In this document: positions 48,909-56,957 of the stretch, in pieces
How the letters are laid out: the number at the start of each line of letters is the position of its first letter
How positions within the stretch are numbered: the first letter of the stretch is position 1
Assembly: GCA_046295175.1 (NCBI GenBank)
Contig: JBKBNY010000001.1
Span: forward strand, 1,240,001-1,304,000
DNA length: 64,000 nucleotides
Direction: 5' to 3'
DNA from: JALOLV01 sp046295175
Lineage (GTDB): Bacteria; Bacteroidota; Bacteroidia; Cytophagales; Spirosomataceae
Program-made: the position numbers and the translations under genes
Notes under the pieces: generated by a model
What the model saw: the letters and a program-made list of their open reading frames with translations, nothing else
Told to the model about the DNA's origin: nothing
Database searches by the model: none

Positions 48909-51707
48909 ATGGATAAATTTTCGTACATTGCCAATGCCGATGTTGCGGCAATAGACGCTCTCTACGAGCAATATAAACAAGATGCTAACTCAGTAGATAA
49001 AAGTTGGCAAGACTTCTTCAAAGGGTTTGAATTCAATCAAGAATGGGGCGGTAATGGTCATAGCACAAATGGCAACGGTGCAGCAGCACCAGTTGTAAAG
49101 GGTGTTTCGGCCGAGCATACTCGTAAAGAGATGGAGGTTGTTCACTTAATTCGTGGATACCGCCAACGCGGACACTTGCTGTCGGACATCAACCCTATTG
49201 GGCCTCGCCGTTTTGCTCACGTTTCTGAATTAGAGCTTAAAGACTTCAATCTTTCAGAAAGTGACTTAGATACGGTTTTTGAAGCAGGTATCGAGGTTTT
49301 TGGTCGCCCAGCATCTCTTCGCGAAATCGTCGATGCACTTCGCAAAGTGTATCTTGGCAAAATCGGTTTCGAGTATCAGTACATCCGCGACCGCCGTGCC
49401 AAAAGCTGGCTTCGTAAAAAGATTGAGAACGAATACCTAAACTTCAAACCATCGAAAGAAGCTAAAGCGAGAATTTTGGAGAAATTGACCGAAGCCGTTG
49501 CATTCGAGAACTTCTTGCATACTAAATTCTTAGGTAAAAAACGCTTCTCGCTCGAAGGTGGCGAAAGTACCATCGCGGGTTTAGATGCCATCATCAATCG
49601 TGGCTCTGAACTTGGGGTCGAAGAAGTCGTTATCGGTATGGCTCACCGTGGTCGTCTGAATGTATTGACCAATATTCTTCAGAAACCTTTCCATCAAGTT
49701 TTCAACGAATTTGAAGAAAACGTACAGCACGCCGAGTTTATGGATGGCGACGTGAAATACCACATGGGCTACGAAAGCCAAATCGAAACCCCTGCTGGTA
49801 AGCGTGTCAGTATGAAACTCATGCCGAACCCATCGCACCTCGAAGCCGTAAACCCAGTAGTAGTGGGTTATGCACGTGCCAGAGCCGATGCCCACTTTGA
49901 GAGTACAGGTCATAAAGTAAACGACCGCGACGATATTTATGACAAAGTGTTACCGATTTTGATTCATGGCGATGCCGCTTTAGCAGGTCAGGGAATCGTT
50001 TATGAGGTAACTCAAATGTCGAACCTTCCGGCCTATTACACAGGCGGAACACTCCACCTCGTTATCAACAACCAAGTAGGTTTTACGACTGATTTCCAAG
50101 ACGGTCGCTCTTCAATCTACTGCTCGGATATTGCCAAAATCATTGATGCACCAATCTTCCACGTAAACGGCGACGACCCAGAGGCAGTTGTTTATGCAAT
50201 GCAGCTGGCTGTTGAGTTCCGTCAAGAATTTAACCGTGATGCATTCGTAGATATGGTTTGTTATCGTAAATATGGCCATAATGAGTCTGACGAACCACGC
50301 ATGACTCAGCCTACGATGTACAAAATCATTGATTCGCACTTAAACCCGCGTGAAATTTATTTGAAGCAATTGCTCGATAGAGGCGAAATGGATGTGGCTG
50401 AGGTAGCGAGCGATAAAGCTGAGTTTGAGGCAAATCTTCAAGAGTTATTGACAAAGGTTAAATCAAAACAATTAGCCTATCTTCGCCCTAAATTAGAGCA
50501 ACAGTGGGCCGATTTAAGATTCTCTAAACCAGAAGATTTTGAGAATTCACCAAAAACTGGTATTTCAAAAGATACTATTGACAAAGTAGCCAAGGCTTTG
50601 ACGAGCGTTCCAGAAGGTTTTAAACCAATCAAGCAAATTGAGAAAATTATCGAGAACCGCAAAGCAATTTTTGCTGGCGAGAAACCACTCGATTGGGCTG
50701 CTGGCGAACTTTTGGCTTACGGTTCGATTCTTTCAGAAGGCAAATTTGTTCGTCTGACAGGTCAGGATGTTCAACGCGGAACATTCACTCACCGTCATGC
50801 GGTTCTGCACGATGCCGAAACAAATACAAAACACAATAGTTTAGCTTATATTGGCGATAGTCAGGGTAAATTTGAGATTTACAACTCGCTTTTGGCCGAA
50901 TATGGCGTTATGGGATTTGAATACGGCTACGCAATGGCCAACCCGAATGCTTTGGTTTTGTGGGAGGCTCAGTTTGGAGACTTTGCCAACGGTGCCCAGA
51001 TTATGATTGACCAATTTATTTCGGGAACGGAATCGAAATGGCAAGCAATGAATGGCTTGGTACTGCTTCTTCCTCACGGATACGAAGGTCAAGGCCCTGA
51101 GCATTCAAATGCCCGTCCTGAGCGTTTCTTACAGCTATCGGCCGAATACAACATGTATGTTTGCAACTGTACGACTCCTGCCAACATCTTCCACATGTTG
51201 CGTCGTCAGTTAGCATTGCCATTCCGCAAACCTTGTATTCACATGTCGCCAAAATCAATGTTGCGTCATCCGATGGCGGTATCGGCTTTATCTGATTTTG
51301 CCGAAGGTACATCGTTCCAAGAAACCATTGGCGATAACTACGCAGACCCTAAAAAAGTGAAGCGTGTATTGCTTTGTACTGGTAAAGTTTACTGGGATTT
51401 ATTGGCTCAACAACAAAAAGAAGAACGCAAAGACGTAGCCATCATCCGAGTTGAGCAATTACATCCGCTTCCAAAAACTCAAATCAACGAGTATTTGAAA
51501 AAATACAAAAATGCCGATGTAGTTTGGGTACAAGAAGAACCAGAAAACATGGGTTACTGGACATACCTACTTCGTGAATTTTACGGCGAAGTAAGTCTGA
51601 AATTGGTTGCCCGCAAAAAATCGGCATCGCCAGCCACTGGTTATACCAAACACCACAACGCCGAGCAAGCCGATATAGTTGAAAGAGCATTTAATTTGAA
51701 AAAATAA
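48909..51707 (+). CDS. sucA: 2-oxoglutarate dehydrogenase E1 component
   Basis: The protein has 932 aa. The N-terminal part DKFSYIANADVAAIDALYEQYKQD is the short E2-contact helix. The thiamine-diphosphate core shows EVVIGMAHRGRLNVLTNIL, DVKYHMGYE, HGDAALAGQGIVYE, and the GDDPEAV motif that ends in DMVCYRKYGHNESDEP. The C-terminal transketolase-like half has GTFTHRHAVLHD and YEGQGPEHSNARPERFLQL. It decarboxylates 2-oxoglutarate and transfers the succinyl group to the lipoyl domains of SucB. The gap to sucB (140 nt) contains an inverted-repeat element. The promoter is at 48733-48778. Confidence 0.97.
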   Translation: MDKFSYIANADVAAIDALYEQYKQDANSVDKSWQDFFKGFEFNQEWGGNGHSTNGNGAAAPVVKGVSAEHTRKEMEVVHLIRGYRQRGHLLSDINPIGPRRFAHVSELELKDFNLSESDLDTVFEAGIEVFGRPASLREIVDALRKVYLGKIGFEYQYIRDRRAKSWLRKKIENEYLNFKPSKEAKARILEKLTEAVAFENFLHTKFLGKKRFSLEGGESTIAGLDAIINRGSELGVEEVVIGMAHRGRLNVLTNILQKPFHQVFNEFEENVQHAEFMDGDVKYHMGYESQIETPAGKRVSMKLMPNPSHLEAVNPVVVGYARARADAHFESTGHKVNDRDDIYDKVLPILIHGDAALAGQGIVYEVTQMSNLPAYYTGGTLHLVINNQVGFTTDFQDGRSSIYCSDIAKIIDAPIFHVNGDDPEAVVYAMQLAVEFRQEFNRDAFVDMVCYRKYGHNESDEPRMTQPTMYKIIDSHLNPREIYLKQLLDRGEMDVAEVASDKAEFEANLQELLTKVKSKQLAYLRPKLEQQWADLRFSKPEDFENSPKTGISKDTIDKVAKALTSVPEGFKPIKQIEKIIENRKAIFAGEKPLDWAAGELLAYGSILSEGKFVRLTGQDVQRGTFTHRHAVLHDAETNTKHNSLAYIGDSQGKFEIYNSLLAEYGVMGFEYGYAMANPNALVLWEAQFGDFANGAQIMIDQFISGTESKWQAMNGLVLLLPHGYEGQGPEHSNARPERFLQLSAEYNMYVCNCTTPANIFHMLRRQLALPFRKPCIHMSPKSMLRHPMAVSALSDFAEGTSFQETIGDNYADPKKVKRVLLCTGKVYWDLLAQQQKEERKDVAIIRVEQLHPLPKTQINEYLKKYKNADVVWVQEEPENMGYWTYLLREFYGEVSLKLVARKKSASPATGYTKHHNAEQADIVERAFNLKK

Positions 51708-51750
51708 TAGATTCTTAAATACAAGTATCTTATAAAATAGTTTATGTTAT

Positions 51751-51818
51751 ACGTTAATAGTTAATCGCCACGAAAAGCTGTAAAACAGACAGCTACAAAA
51801 CGATTAACTATTAAACGT
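51751..51818. repeat. Inverted-repeat element between sucA and sucB
   Basis: ACGTTAATAGTTAATCG (51751-51767) pairs with CGATTAACTATTAAACGT (51801-51818), 17 bp with one bulge. Inside is a second stem AGCTGT / ACAGCT (51776-51794). The arms are tandem GTTAATA heptads, the same design as the GTGAATT element at 7908-8040. Confidence 0.72.
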
Positions 51819-51847
51819 TTTCGATTAACTACTTAGAAAAATCAATC

Positions 51848-53392
51848 ATGGCAATAGAAATGAAAGTCCCTTCGGTGGGCGAGTCAGTAACCGAAGTAAC
51901 AATCGCCTCTTGGGTTAAGAAAGATGGAGACATCGTAAAAATGGATGAGGTTATCTGTGAGTTAGAGTCGGACAAAGCTACTTTTGAGCTTCCGGCCGAG
52001 AGCGACGGTATCCTCCGAATTTTAGCAAAAGAAGGCGAAACATTACCAATTGGGGCATTGATTTGTAAAATCGAACCTGCAAACGGAGTACAACCAGCAG
52101 CAGAACCTAAAAAAGAAGAAGCAACACCAGCACCGGCCGCTCCGGTAGCAGCACCCGCACCACAAGCCGCAGCCACTAAGATTGTTGAGGTAAAAGTACC
52201 AGCAGTTGGCGAGTCAATCACTGAAGTTACGATTGCTTCTTGGTCTAAAAAAGACGGAGAAGTGGTGAATATGGATGAGGTGATTTGTGAATTAGAGTCT
52301 GATAAAGCTACTTTTGAATTACCATCGCCAGAGGCGGGTGTTCTCAGAATCGTTGCACCTGCGGGTACAACTCAGCCAATCGGAGCAACGGTAGCCAGAA
52401 TCGAAGTTGGAGCAACCGCTTCGGCAGCGGCACCAGTTGCTGTAACTCCACAACCAGAAGCGAGCAGCCCTAAAACTGATTCTTCTTCGTACGCAGCGGG
52501 GCATCCATCGCCAGTGGCGGCTAAAATCTTGGCCGAGAAAGGTATCGAGCCTTCGGCGGTTCAGGGTACGGGCGTAGGCGGACGCATCACAAAAGACGAT
52601 GCCGTAAAAGCACAAGTTCCTGCGGCTACACCAGCACCAGTTGCCGAGAAGAAAACAGAAGTTGCGGCTACACCAGCACCGTCGGCCGATGGTAGAGTTT
52701 CACGTCGTGAAAAAATGACTTCGCTTCGTAAGACAATCGCTCGTCGTTTGGTGGCCGTTAAGCAAGAAACTGCCATGCTCACAACATTCAATGAGGTTGA
52801 TATGAAACCAATCATGGATTTGAGAGCTAAATACAAAGATAAATTTAAAGAAGTACACGGTGTAGGGCTTGGCTTTATGTCATTCTTCACAAAAGCGTGT
52901 GCCATTGCACTGAAAGAATTCCCAGTTGTAAATGCCTACATTGATGGAGACGAAATCGTTTATAACGACTACGCCGACATCGCCATTGCGGTATCGGCCC
53001 CTCGTGGATTGGTCGTGCCTGTAATCCGTAGTGCAGAGAAAATGGGATTTGCCGAAATCGAAAGCGAAGTAGTACGTTTGGCGACTCGTGCAAGAGAAAA
53101 TAAATTGACTATTGAAGAAATGACGGGTGGTACATTCACCATCACCAATGGTGGTATTTTTGGCTCGATGCTAAGTACACCTATCATCAACGCACCGCAA
53201 TCGGCTATTTTGGGTATGCACAATATCGTTGAGCGTCCGGTAGTGGTAAATGGCGAAATCGTCGTTCGTCCAATCATGTACGTGGCACTTAGCTACGACC
53301 ACCGCACCATCGATGGTAAAGATTCGGTAAGTTTCTTGGTTCGTGTAAAACAATTACTCGAAGACCCAACAAGAATCCTTTTGGGGGTTTAA
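51848..53392 (+). CDS. sucB: 2-oxoglutarate dehydrogenase E2 (dihydrolipoyl succinyltransferase), two lipoyl domains
   Basis: The protein has 514 aa. It has two tandem lipoyl domains (residues of about 2-76 and 113-188) that are near copies: each reads VGES(V/I)TEVTIASW and then CELESDKATFELP with the lipoylated lysine. Ala/Pro-rich linkers separate them. A peripheral-subunit binding domain (HPSPVAAKILAEKGIEPSAV, about 218-252) and the acyltransferase domain (about 285-514, SYDHRTIDGKDSV with the catalytic His and Asp) follow. The best-known E2o proteins have one lipoyl domain. It transfers succinyl to CoA. A strong terminator follows at 53419-53448, so readthrough to lpdA may be limited. Confidence 0.96.
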   Translation: MAIEMKVPSVGESVTEVTIASWVKKDGDIVKMDEVICELESDKATFELPAESDGILRILAKEGETLPIGALICKIEPANGVQPAAEPKKEEATPAPAAPVAAPAPQAAATKIVEVKVPAVGESITEVTIASWSKKDGEVVNMDEVICELESDKATFELPSPEAGVLRIVAPAGTTQPIGATVARIEVGATASAAAPVAVTPQPEASSPKTDSSSYAAGHPSPVAAKILAEKGIEPSAVQGTGVGGRITKDDAVKAQVPAATPAPVAEKKTEVAATPAPSADGRVSRREKMTSLRKTIARRLVAVKQETAMLTTFNEVDMKPIMDLRAKYKDKFKEVHGVGLGFMSFFTKACAIALKEFPVVNAYIDGDEIVYNDYADIAIAVSAPRGLVVPVIRSAEKMGFAEIESEVVRLATRARENKLTIEEMTGGTFTITNGGIFGSMLSTPIINAPQSAILGMHNIVERPVVVNGEIVVRPIMYVALSYDHRTIDGKDSVSFLVRVKQLLEDPTRILLGV

Positions 53393-53418
53393 TGAAACTT
53401 TCTTGTTTAGAATAAACG

Positions 53419-53448
53419 AAATAGCTCAGTTTTGCAACTGGGCTATTT
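53419..53448 (+). terminator. Terminator after sucB
   Basis: AAATAGCTCAGTT-TTGC-AACTGGGCTATTT is a 13-bp stem with one T.G pair, followed by TTAAAAAT. It stands between sucB and the hicA pseudogene. Confidence 0.8.
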
Positions 53449-53468
53449 TTAAAAATACTAAATCTATC

Positions 53469-53717
53469 ATGGGAAAGTATGAAAAGATTATCTTCAAACT
53501 ACTATCGGGGTCTTCAGACAATAATTTTAAATTTGAAGAATTAAGAAATATACTTTTAACCCTTAATTTTGAAGAATGAATAGCTGGTAGCCATCACATC
53601 TATAAACGAAAAGGATGTTTCGGTATTATTAACCTCCAAAAAGATAAAAATCAGGAGGCTAAGCCTTATCAAGTTAAACAGGTTAGAGAGTTTTTGATTA
53701 ATAATAAATTGATTTGA
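53469..53717 (+). pseudogene. hicA: HicA-type mRNA interferase toxin, disrupted by an in-frame stop
   Basis: From ATG 53469 the frame reads MGKYEKIIFKLLSG, then FEELRNILLTLNFEE, then TGA at codon 37 (53577-53579). It continues unbroken as IAGSHHIYKRKG, GIINLQKDKN and AKPYQVKQVREFLI to a TGA at 53715. HicA proteins have this double-stranded RNA-binding-like fold with the catalytic histidine in GSHH. Where the family expects Arg after the Glu, one C-to-T change (CGA to TGA) explains the stop. Without readthrough, the toxin would lose its catalytic half. The end is 1 nt before hicB. It could alternatively be a sequencing error. It lies between sucB and lpdA, after the sucB terminator. Confidence 0.85.
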
Positions 53718-53718
53718 C

Positions 53719-53931
53719 ATGGATATTAAATATGAAATAATCATTTATTGGAGTAATGAAGATAATGTTTTTGTAGCCGAAATTCCGGAGTTGAAAGGTT
53801 GTATCGCTCATGGTAATACCGACGAAGAAGCACTTCAAAACATCAAATCTGTTGCAGCAGAATGGCTAAAAATCGCTATTGAAGAAGGTTGGGAAATCCC
53901 TAAACCGAAAGGAAGATTAATGTACGCTTAA
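53719..53931 (+). CDS. hicB: HicB-family antitoxin
   Basis: This intact 70-aa HicB domain has IKYEIIIYWSNEDNVFVAEI, PELKGCIAHGNTDEEALQNI and AAEWLKIAIEEGWEIPKPKG, the standard partially degraded RNase H-like fold. There is no added C-terminal DNA-binding domain. Its partner hicA directly upstream has a nonsense codon, so it may be an orphan antitoxin. Its stop lies 18 nt before lpdA, so a hicAB transcript would run into the dehydrogenase gene. Continued presence of the antitoxin after loss of the toxin may be due to its position as the leader cistron of lpdA. Confidence 0.92.
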   Translation: MDIKYEIIIYWSNEDNVFVAEIPELKGCIAHGNTDEEALQNIKSVAAEWLKIAIEEGWEIPKPKGRLMYA

Positions 53932-53949
53932 AAATAGAACTTCATAAAT

Positions 53950-55353
53950 ATGCAATACGACGTAATAGTTATCGGTTCGGGACCGGGTGGATACGTAGCG
54001 GCAATCCGTTGCTCGCAATTAGGAATGAAAACCGCCATTATCGAAAAATATTCGGTATTGGGTGGTACTTGTCTAAATGTGGGTTGTATCCCATCAAAAG
54101 CCCTTTTAGATTCATCAGAACATTTCTTTAATGCCGCTCATAGCTTTGCCGAGCATGGTATCGAAATCAGCCAGCCTAAAGTAAATTTGGGACAAATGAT
54201 AAATCGCAAAAACGGTGTTGTTCAACAAATGAACAAAGGTATCACGTTTTTGATGAAGAAAAACAAAATTGATACTTACAATGGTTTAGGCTCATTTGTA
54301 GATAAAAATACGGTAAAAGTCACCAAGCAAGATGGCTCGTCGGAGCAGATTACTGCAAAGAACATCATCATTGCAACTGGCTCAAAACCAACGATTCTTC
54401 CGTTTATTCCGGTAGATAAAAAGCGTATCATCACAAGTACAGAGGCTTTGAATATGACCGAAGTTCCAAAACATTTAATTGTGATTGGTGCGGGTGTTAT
54501 TGGTGCCGAATTAGGCTCAGTTTATGGCCGTCTGGGAGCTAAAGTTACGTTTGTAGAATTTGCCGATAGCATGGTTCCGACAATGGATAAATCAATGGGC
54601 AAAGAATTACAGAAGGTTTTGAAGAAAGAGATTGGAGCCGAATATTTCTTCCAACACAAAGTAACCAAAGTGGAAAATCACGGCGAAGAAGTAACCGTAA
54701 CGGCTGATGCACCAGATGGTAAATCGGTCGAAATCAAAGGTGATTACTGCTTAGTTTGTATTGGTCGCCGTCCATATACCGATGGTTTGGGTCTTGAAAA
54801 TGTTGGTATCGCAACCGACAGAGGTAAAATCACGGTTGATGAGCATACTTTGCAGACATCTGTACCAAATATTTACGCCATCGGCGATGTGGTTCGTGGA
54901 GCAATGTTGGCTCACAAAGCCGAAGAAGAAGGTGTTTTTGTAGCAGAAACCATCGCAGGTCAGAAGCCGCATATCAATTACAGCCTGATTCCGGGCGTGG
55001 TTTATACTTGGCCAGAGGTTGCGTCGGTAGGTAGTACCGAAGAAGAACTCAAAGCCAAGGGCGTTGCATACAAAGTTGGGCAGTTCCCATACAAAGCCCT
55101 CGGACGTGCCACTGCAAGCATGGATACCGATGGTTTGGTGAAAATATTGGCCGATAAAGCTACCGACGAAGTACTTGGCGTACACATTATTGGGGCAAGA
55201 GCCGCCGATATGATTGCCGAAGCCGTTGTAGCGATGGAATACCGTGCATCGGCCGAAGACATCGCTCGCATGTCGCACGCTCACCCGACCTACACCGAGG
55301 CCATCAAAGAAGCTGCATTAGCCGCAACCGAGAACAGAGCTTTGCATACATAA
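53950..55353 (+). CDS. lpdA: Dihydrolipoyl dehydrogenase (E3)
   Basis: The protein has 467 aa. The FAD motif is VIGSGPGGYVAAIRCSQLG, the redox disulfide is in GGTCLNVGCIPSKALL (Cys 40/45), the NAD motif is VIGAGVIGAELGSVYGRLG, and the C-terminal active-site pair lies in HAHPTYTEA (His-Glu). It reoxidises the lipoyl groups of SucB (and probably of other 2-oxo acid complexes) and makes NADH. It follows hicB by 18 nt and ends in a strong terminator at 55362-55394. No separate promoter is evident. Confidence 0.97.
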   Translation: MQYDVIVIGSGPGGYVAAIRCSQLGMKTAIIEKYSVLGGTCLNVGCIPSKALLDSSEHFFNAAHSFAEHGIEISQPKVNLGQMINRKNGVVQQMNKGITFLMKKNKIDTYNGLGSFVDKNTVKVTKQDGSSEQITAKNIIIATGSKPTILPFIPVDKKRIITSTEALNMTEVPKHLIVIGAGVIGAELGSVYGRLGAKVTFVEFADSMVPTMDKSMGKELQKVLKKEIGAEYFFQHKVTKVENHGEEVTVTADAPDGKSVEIKGDYCLVCIGRRPYTDGLGLENVGIATDRGKITVDEHTLQTSVPNIYAIGDVVRGAMLAHKAEEEGVFVAETIAGQKPHINYSLIPGVVYTWPEVASVGSTEEELKAKGVAYKVGQFPYKALGRATASMDTDGLVKILADKATDEVLGVHIIGARAADMIAEAVVAMEYRASAEDIARMSHAHPTYTEAIKEAALAATENRALHT

Positions 55354-55361
55354 TCATAAAA

Positions 55362-55394
55362 AACGCTGGCAGGTATCTTACTCCTGCCAGCGTT
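55362..55394. terminator. Bidirectional terminator between lpdA and ftsE
   Basis: AACGCTGGCAGG / CCTGCCAGCGTT is a perfect 12-bp stem with a 9-nt loop, with A-rich and T-rich flanks, between convergent genes. Confidence 0.88.
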
Positions 55395-55416
55395 ACATAT
55401 AATTTCTTCTATCTTC

Positions 55417-56094
55417 TTACAAACTCTTCGTGAGGTCTATCACCGTTCCTTTGTCGCAGTAGAGTGTGCGATGCGGAAAACGCTCAATCATCTCAAAATC
55501 GTGCGTAGCCATCAAGACTGCTGTATTTGATTTTTCGTTGATTTCTAAAAATAAACGCATGATTTCGGTTGACATTTCGGGGTCGAGGTTACCCGTAGGT
55601 TCGTCGGCAAGAATAATTTGTGGATTATTGAGTAATGCCCTCGCAATGGCGATTCGCTGTTGTTCGCCACCCGAAAGCTGATGTGGCATTTTTTCGAGAA
55701 CGTGCGGCAGATGTACTTGATTCAAAACCTTTTCGATTCGCTCATCCATATCCTCTTTGCTGGTCAATCCCATTGCCTTGAGATAAAATCTCAGGTTTTT
55801 CTCAACGTTTCTATCGCTCAATAACTGAAAATCCTGAAAAACAATCCCAATTTTACGTCTTAAATACGGAATCTCGGAGCGTTTTAATTGGTGAAGTGTA
55901 TGCCATGCCACAACAGCCGTACCTTCTACAAGCCATAAGTCGGCATAGAGTGTTTGCAGAAGTGATGATTTACCGCTACCAGTACGACCAATCAGATAGA
56001 CAAATTCTCCTTCCTGAATCTCAAAATTGACATTCGATAAGATTAATTGTTCTCTTTGGTAGATATTTACGTTTTGGAGCGATATTACGGACAT
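55417..56094 (-). CDS. ftsE: FtsE-like ABC transporter ATP-binding protein
   Basis: The protein has 225 aa starting at ATG 56094 (MSVISLQNVNIYQREQLIL). A TTG three codons earlier is possible. It carries Walker A GRTGSGKSSLLQTL, the Q-loop in GIVFQDFQLLSDRNVEKN, the signature LSGGEQQRIAIARALL, Walker B IILADEPTGNLD and the switch His in MATHDF. It matches FtsE/LolD-type enzymes best. FtsE works with FtsX in cell division and control of peptidoglycan hydrolases; no ftsX gene is near, which is usual in this phylum. The element at 56118-56166 lies just upstream. Confidence 0.88.
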   Translation of the reverse strand: MSVISLQNVNIYQREQLILSNVNFEIQEGEFVYLIGRTGSGKSSLLQTLYADLWLVEGTAVVAWHTLHQLKRSEIPYLRRKIGIVFQDFQLLSDRNVEKNLRFYLKAMGLTSKEDMDERIEKVLNQVHLPHVLEKMPHQLSGGEQQRIAIARALLNNPQIILADEPTGNLDPEMSTEIMRLFLEINEKSNTAVLMATHDFEMIERFPHRTLYCDKGTVIDLTKSL

Positions 56095-56117
56095 CTTTCT
56101 CAATTTTCAGTTTAAAA

Positions 56118-56166
56118 TTTACAATTCACAGTTTACAGAATCTGTCCGTAAACCGTGAATTGTAAA
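56118..56166. repeat. Inverted-repeat element between fsa and ftsE
   Basis: TTTACAATTCAC-A-GTTTAC pairs with GTAAAC-C-GTGAATTGTAAA: 19-nt arms with one mismatch and an 11-nt loop. The arms carry the GTGAATTGT word of the rplK-rplA element. It ends 8 nt beyond the stop of the fsa gene on the minus strand. Confidence 0.72.
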
Positions 56167-56174
56167 CTATAAAT

Positions 56175-56834
56175 TTATTTTTGGTTTGCTTTAGCATGGT
56201 CAGCAAGGAACTTCGCCAAACCGCTGTCGGTCAATGGGTGGTTCAACAACGCCATGATTGCCGACAATGGGCCTGTCATTACATCTGAGCCAATTTTAGC
56301 ACAATTGATGATGTGCATTGGGTGGCGTACCGAAGCCGCTAAGATTTGGGTTTCGTAGCCATAATTATCATAAATCAAACGAATATCTTCGATGAGTTGG
56401 AGTCCGTCGGTCGAAATATCATCCAAACGGCCAATAAATGGCGATACGTAAGTAGCACCTGCTTTGGCAGCTAAAAGTGCCTGACCAGCCGAAAACACCA
56501 ACGTACAGTTGGTTTTGATACCTCTTTCGGTAAAATATTTGATAGCCTTTACACCATCTTTAATCATCGGAACTTTCACAACGATTTGCTCGTCGATTTC
56601 GGCCAATTCTTCGCCTTCGCGGATGATTCCGTCAAAATCTGTCGAGATAACCTCTGCACTTACATCACCATCTACGATTTCGCAGATTGCTTTATAATGA
56701 CGCATTACGTTGTCTTTGCCAGCGATTCCTTCTTTGGCCATCAACGATGGGTTGGTTGTAACACCATCTAAAACGCCTAAATCTTGAGCTTCTTGGATTT
56801 CTTTAAGAGAGGCGGTATCAATAAAAAATTTCAT
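56175..56834 (-). CDS. fsa: Transaldolase-like fructose-6-phosphate aldolase
   Basis: The protein has 219 aa, the short single-domain form of transaldolase (FSA/TalC group). Motifs are MKFFIDTASLKEIQEA, GVTTNPSLMAKEG, EIDEQIVVKVPMIKDG with the Schiff-base lysine (about 86), TNCTLVFSAGQALLA and YVSPFIGRLDD. This group includes true fructose-6-phosphate aldolases and short transaldolases. Distinguishing them needs the active-site Tyr/Gln/Glu pattern and an assay. It is a monocistronic gene with a -7 candidate at 56858-56865. Confidence 0.93.
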   Translation of the reverse strand: MKFFIDTASLKEIQEAQDLGVLDGVTTNPSLMAKEGIAGKDNVMRHYKAICEIVDGDVSAEVISTDFDGIIREGEELAEIDEQIVVKVPMIKDGVKAIKYFTERGIKTNCTLVFSAGQALLAAKAGATYVSPFIGRLDDISTDGLQLIEDIRLIYDNYGYETQILAASVRHPMHIINCAKIGSDVMTGPLSAIMALLNHPLTDSGLAKFLADHAKANQK

Positions 56835-56857
56835 GTTTGTTTATTTTTTTATTTGTG

Positions 56858-56865
56858 CAAAGGTA
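56858..56865 (-). promoter_or_regulatory. Candidate -7 element for fsa
   Basis: TACCTTTG on the minus strand fits TAnnTTTG. The leader would be about 17 nt. The -33 region is a poor match. Confidence 0.45.
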
Positions 56866-56957
56866 GCTGAAAGTTTGGGGATATAAAAATTTGTTTTGTA
56901 CCAGCGAGCCTGATGTATCAACGATTTAGCCCAGATAAACCATTAAAAAACAATGAT

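Noticed and set aside
53577..53579. TGA in hicA as selenocysteine or programmed recoding
   Set aside because: No selenocysteine-insertion-like stem follows and the family has Arg here; a nonsense mutation is simpler.
53556..53744. Minus-strand open frame over hicA/hicB
   Set aside because: It is a shadow of the hicA remnant; the plus-strand similarity to HicA explains the region fully.
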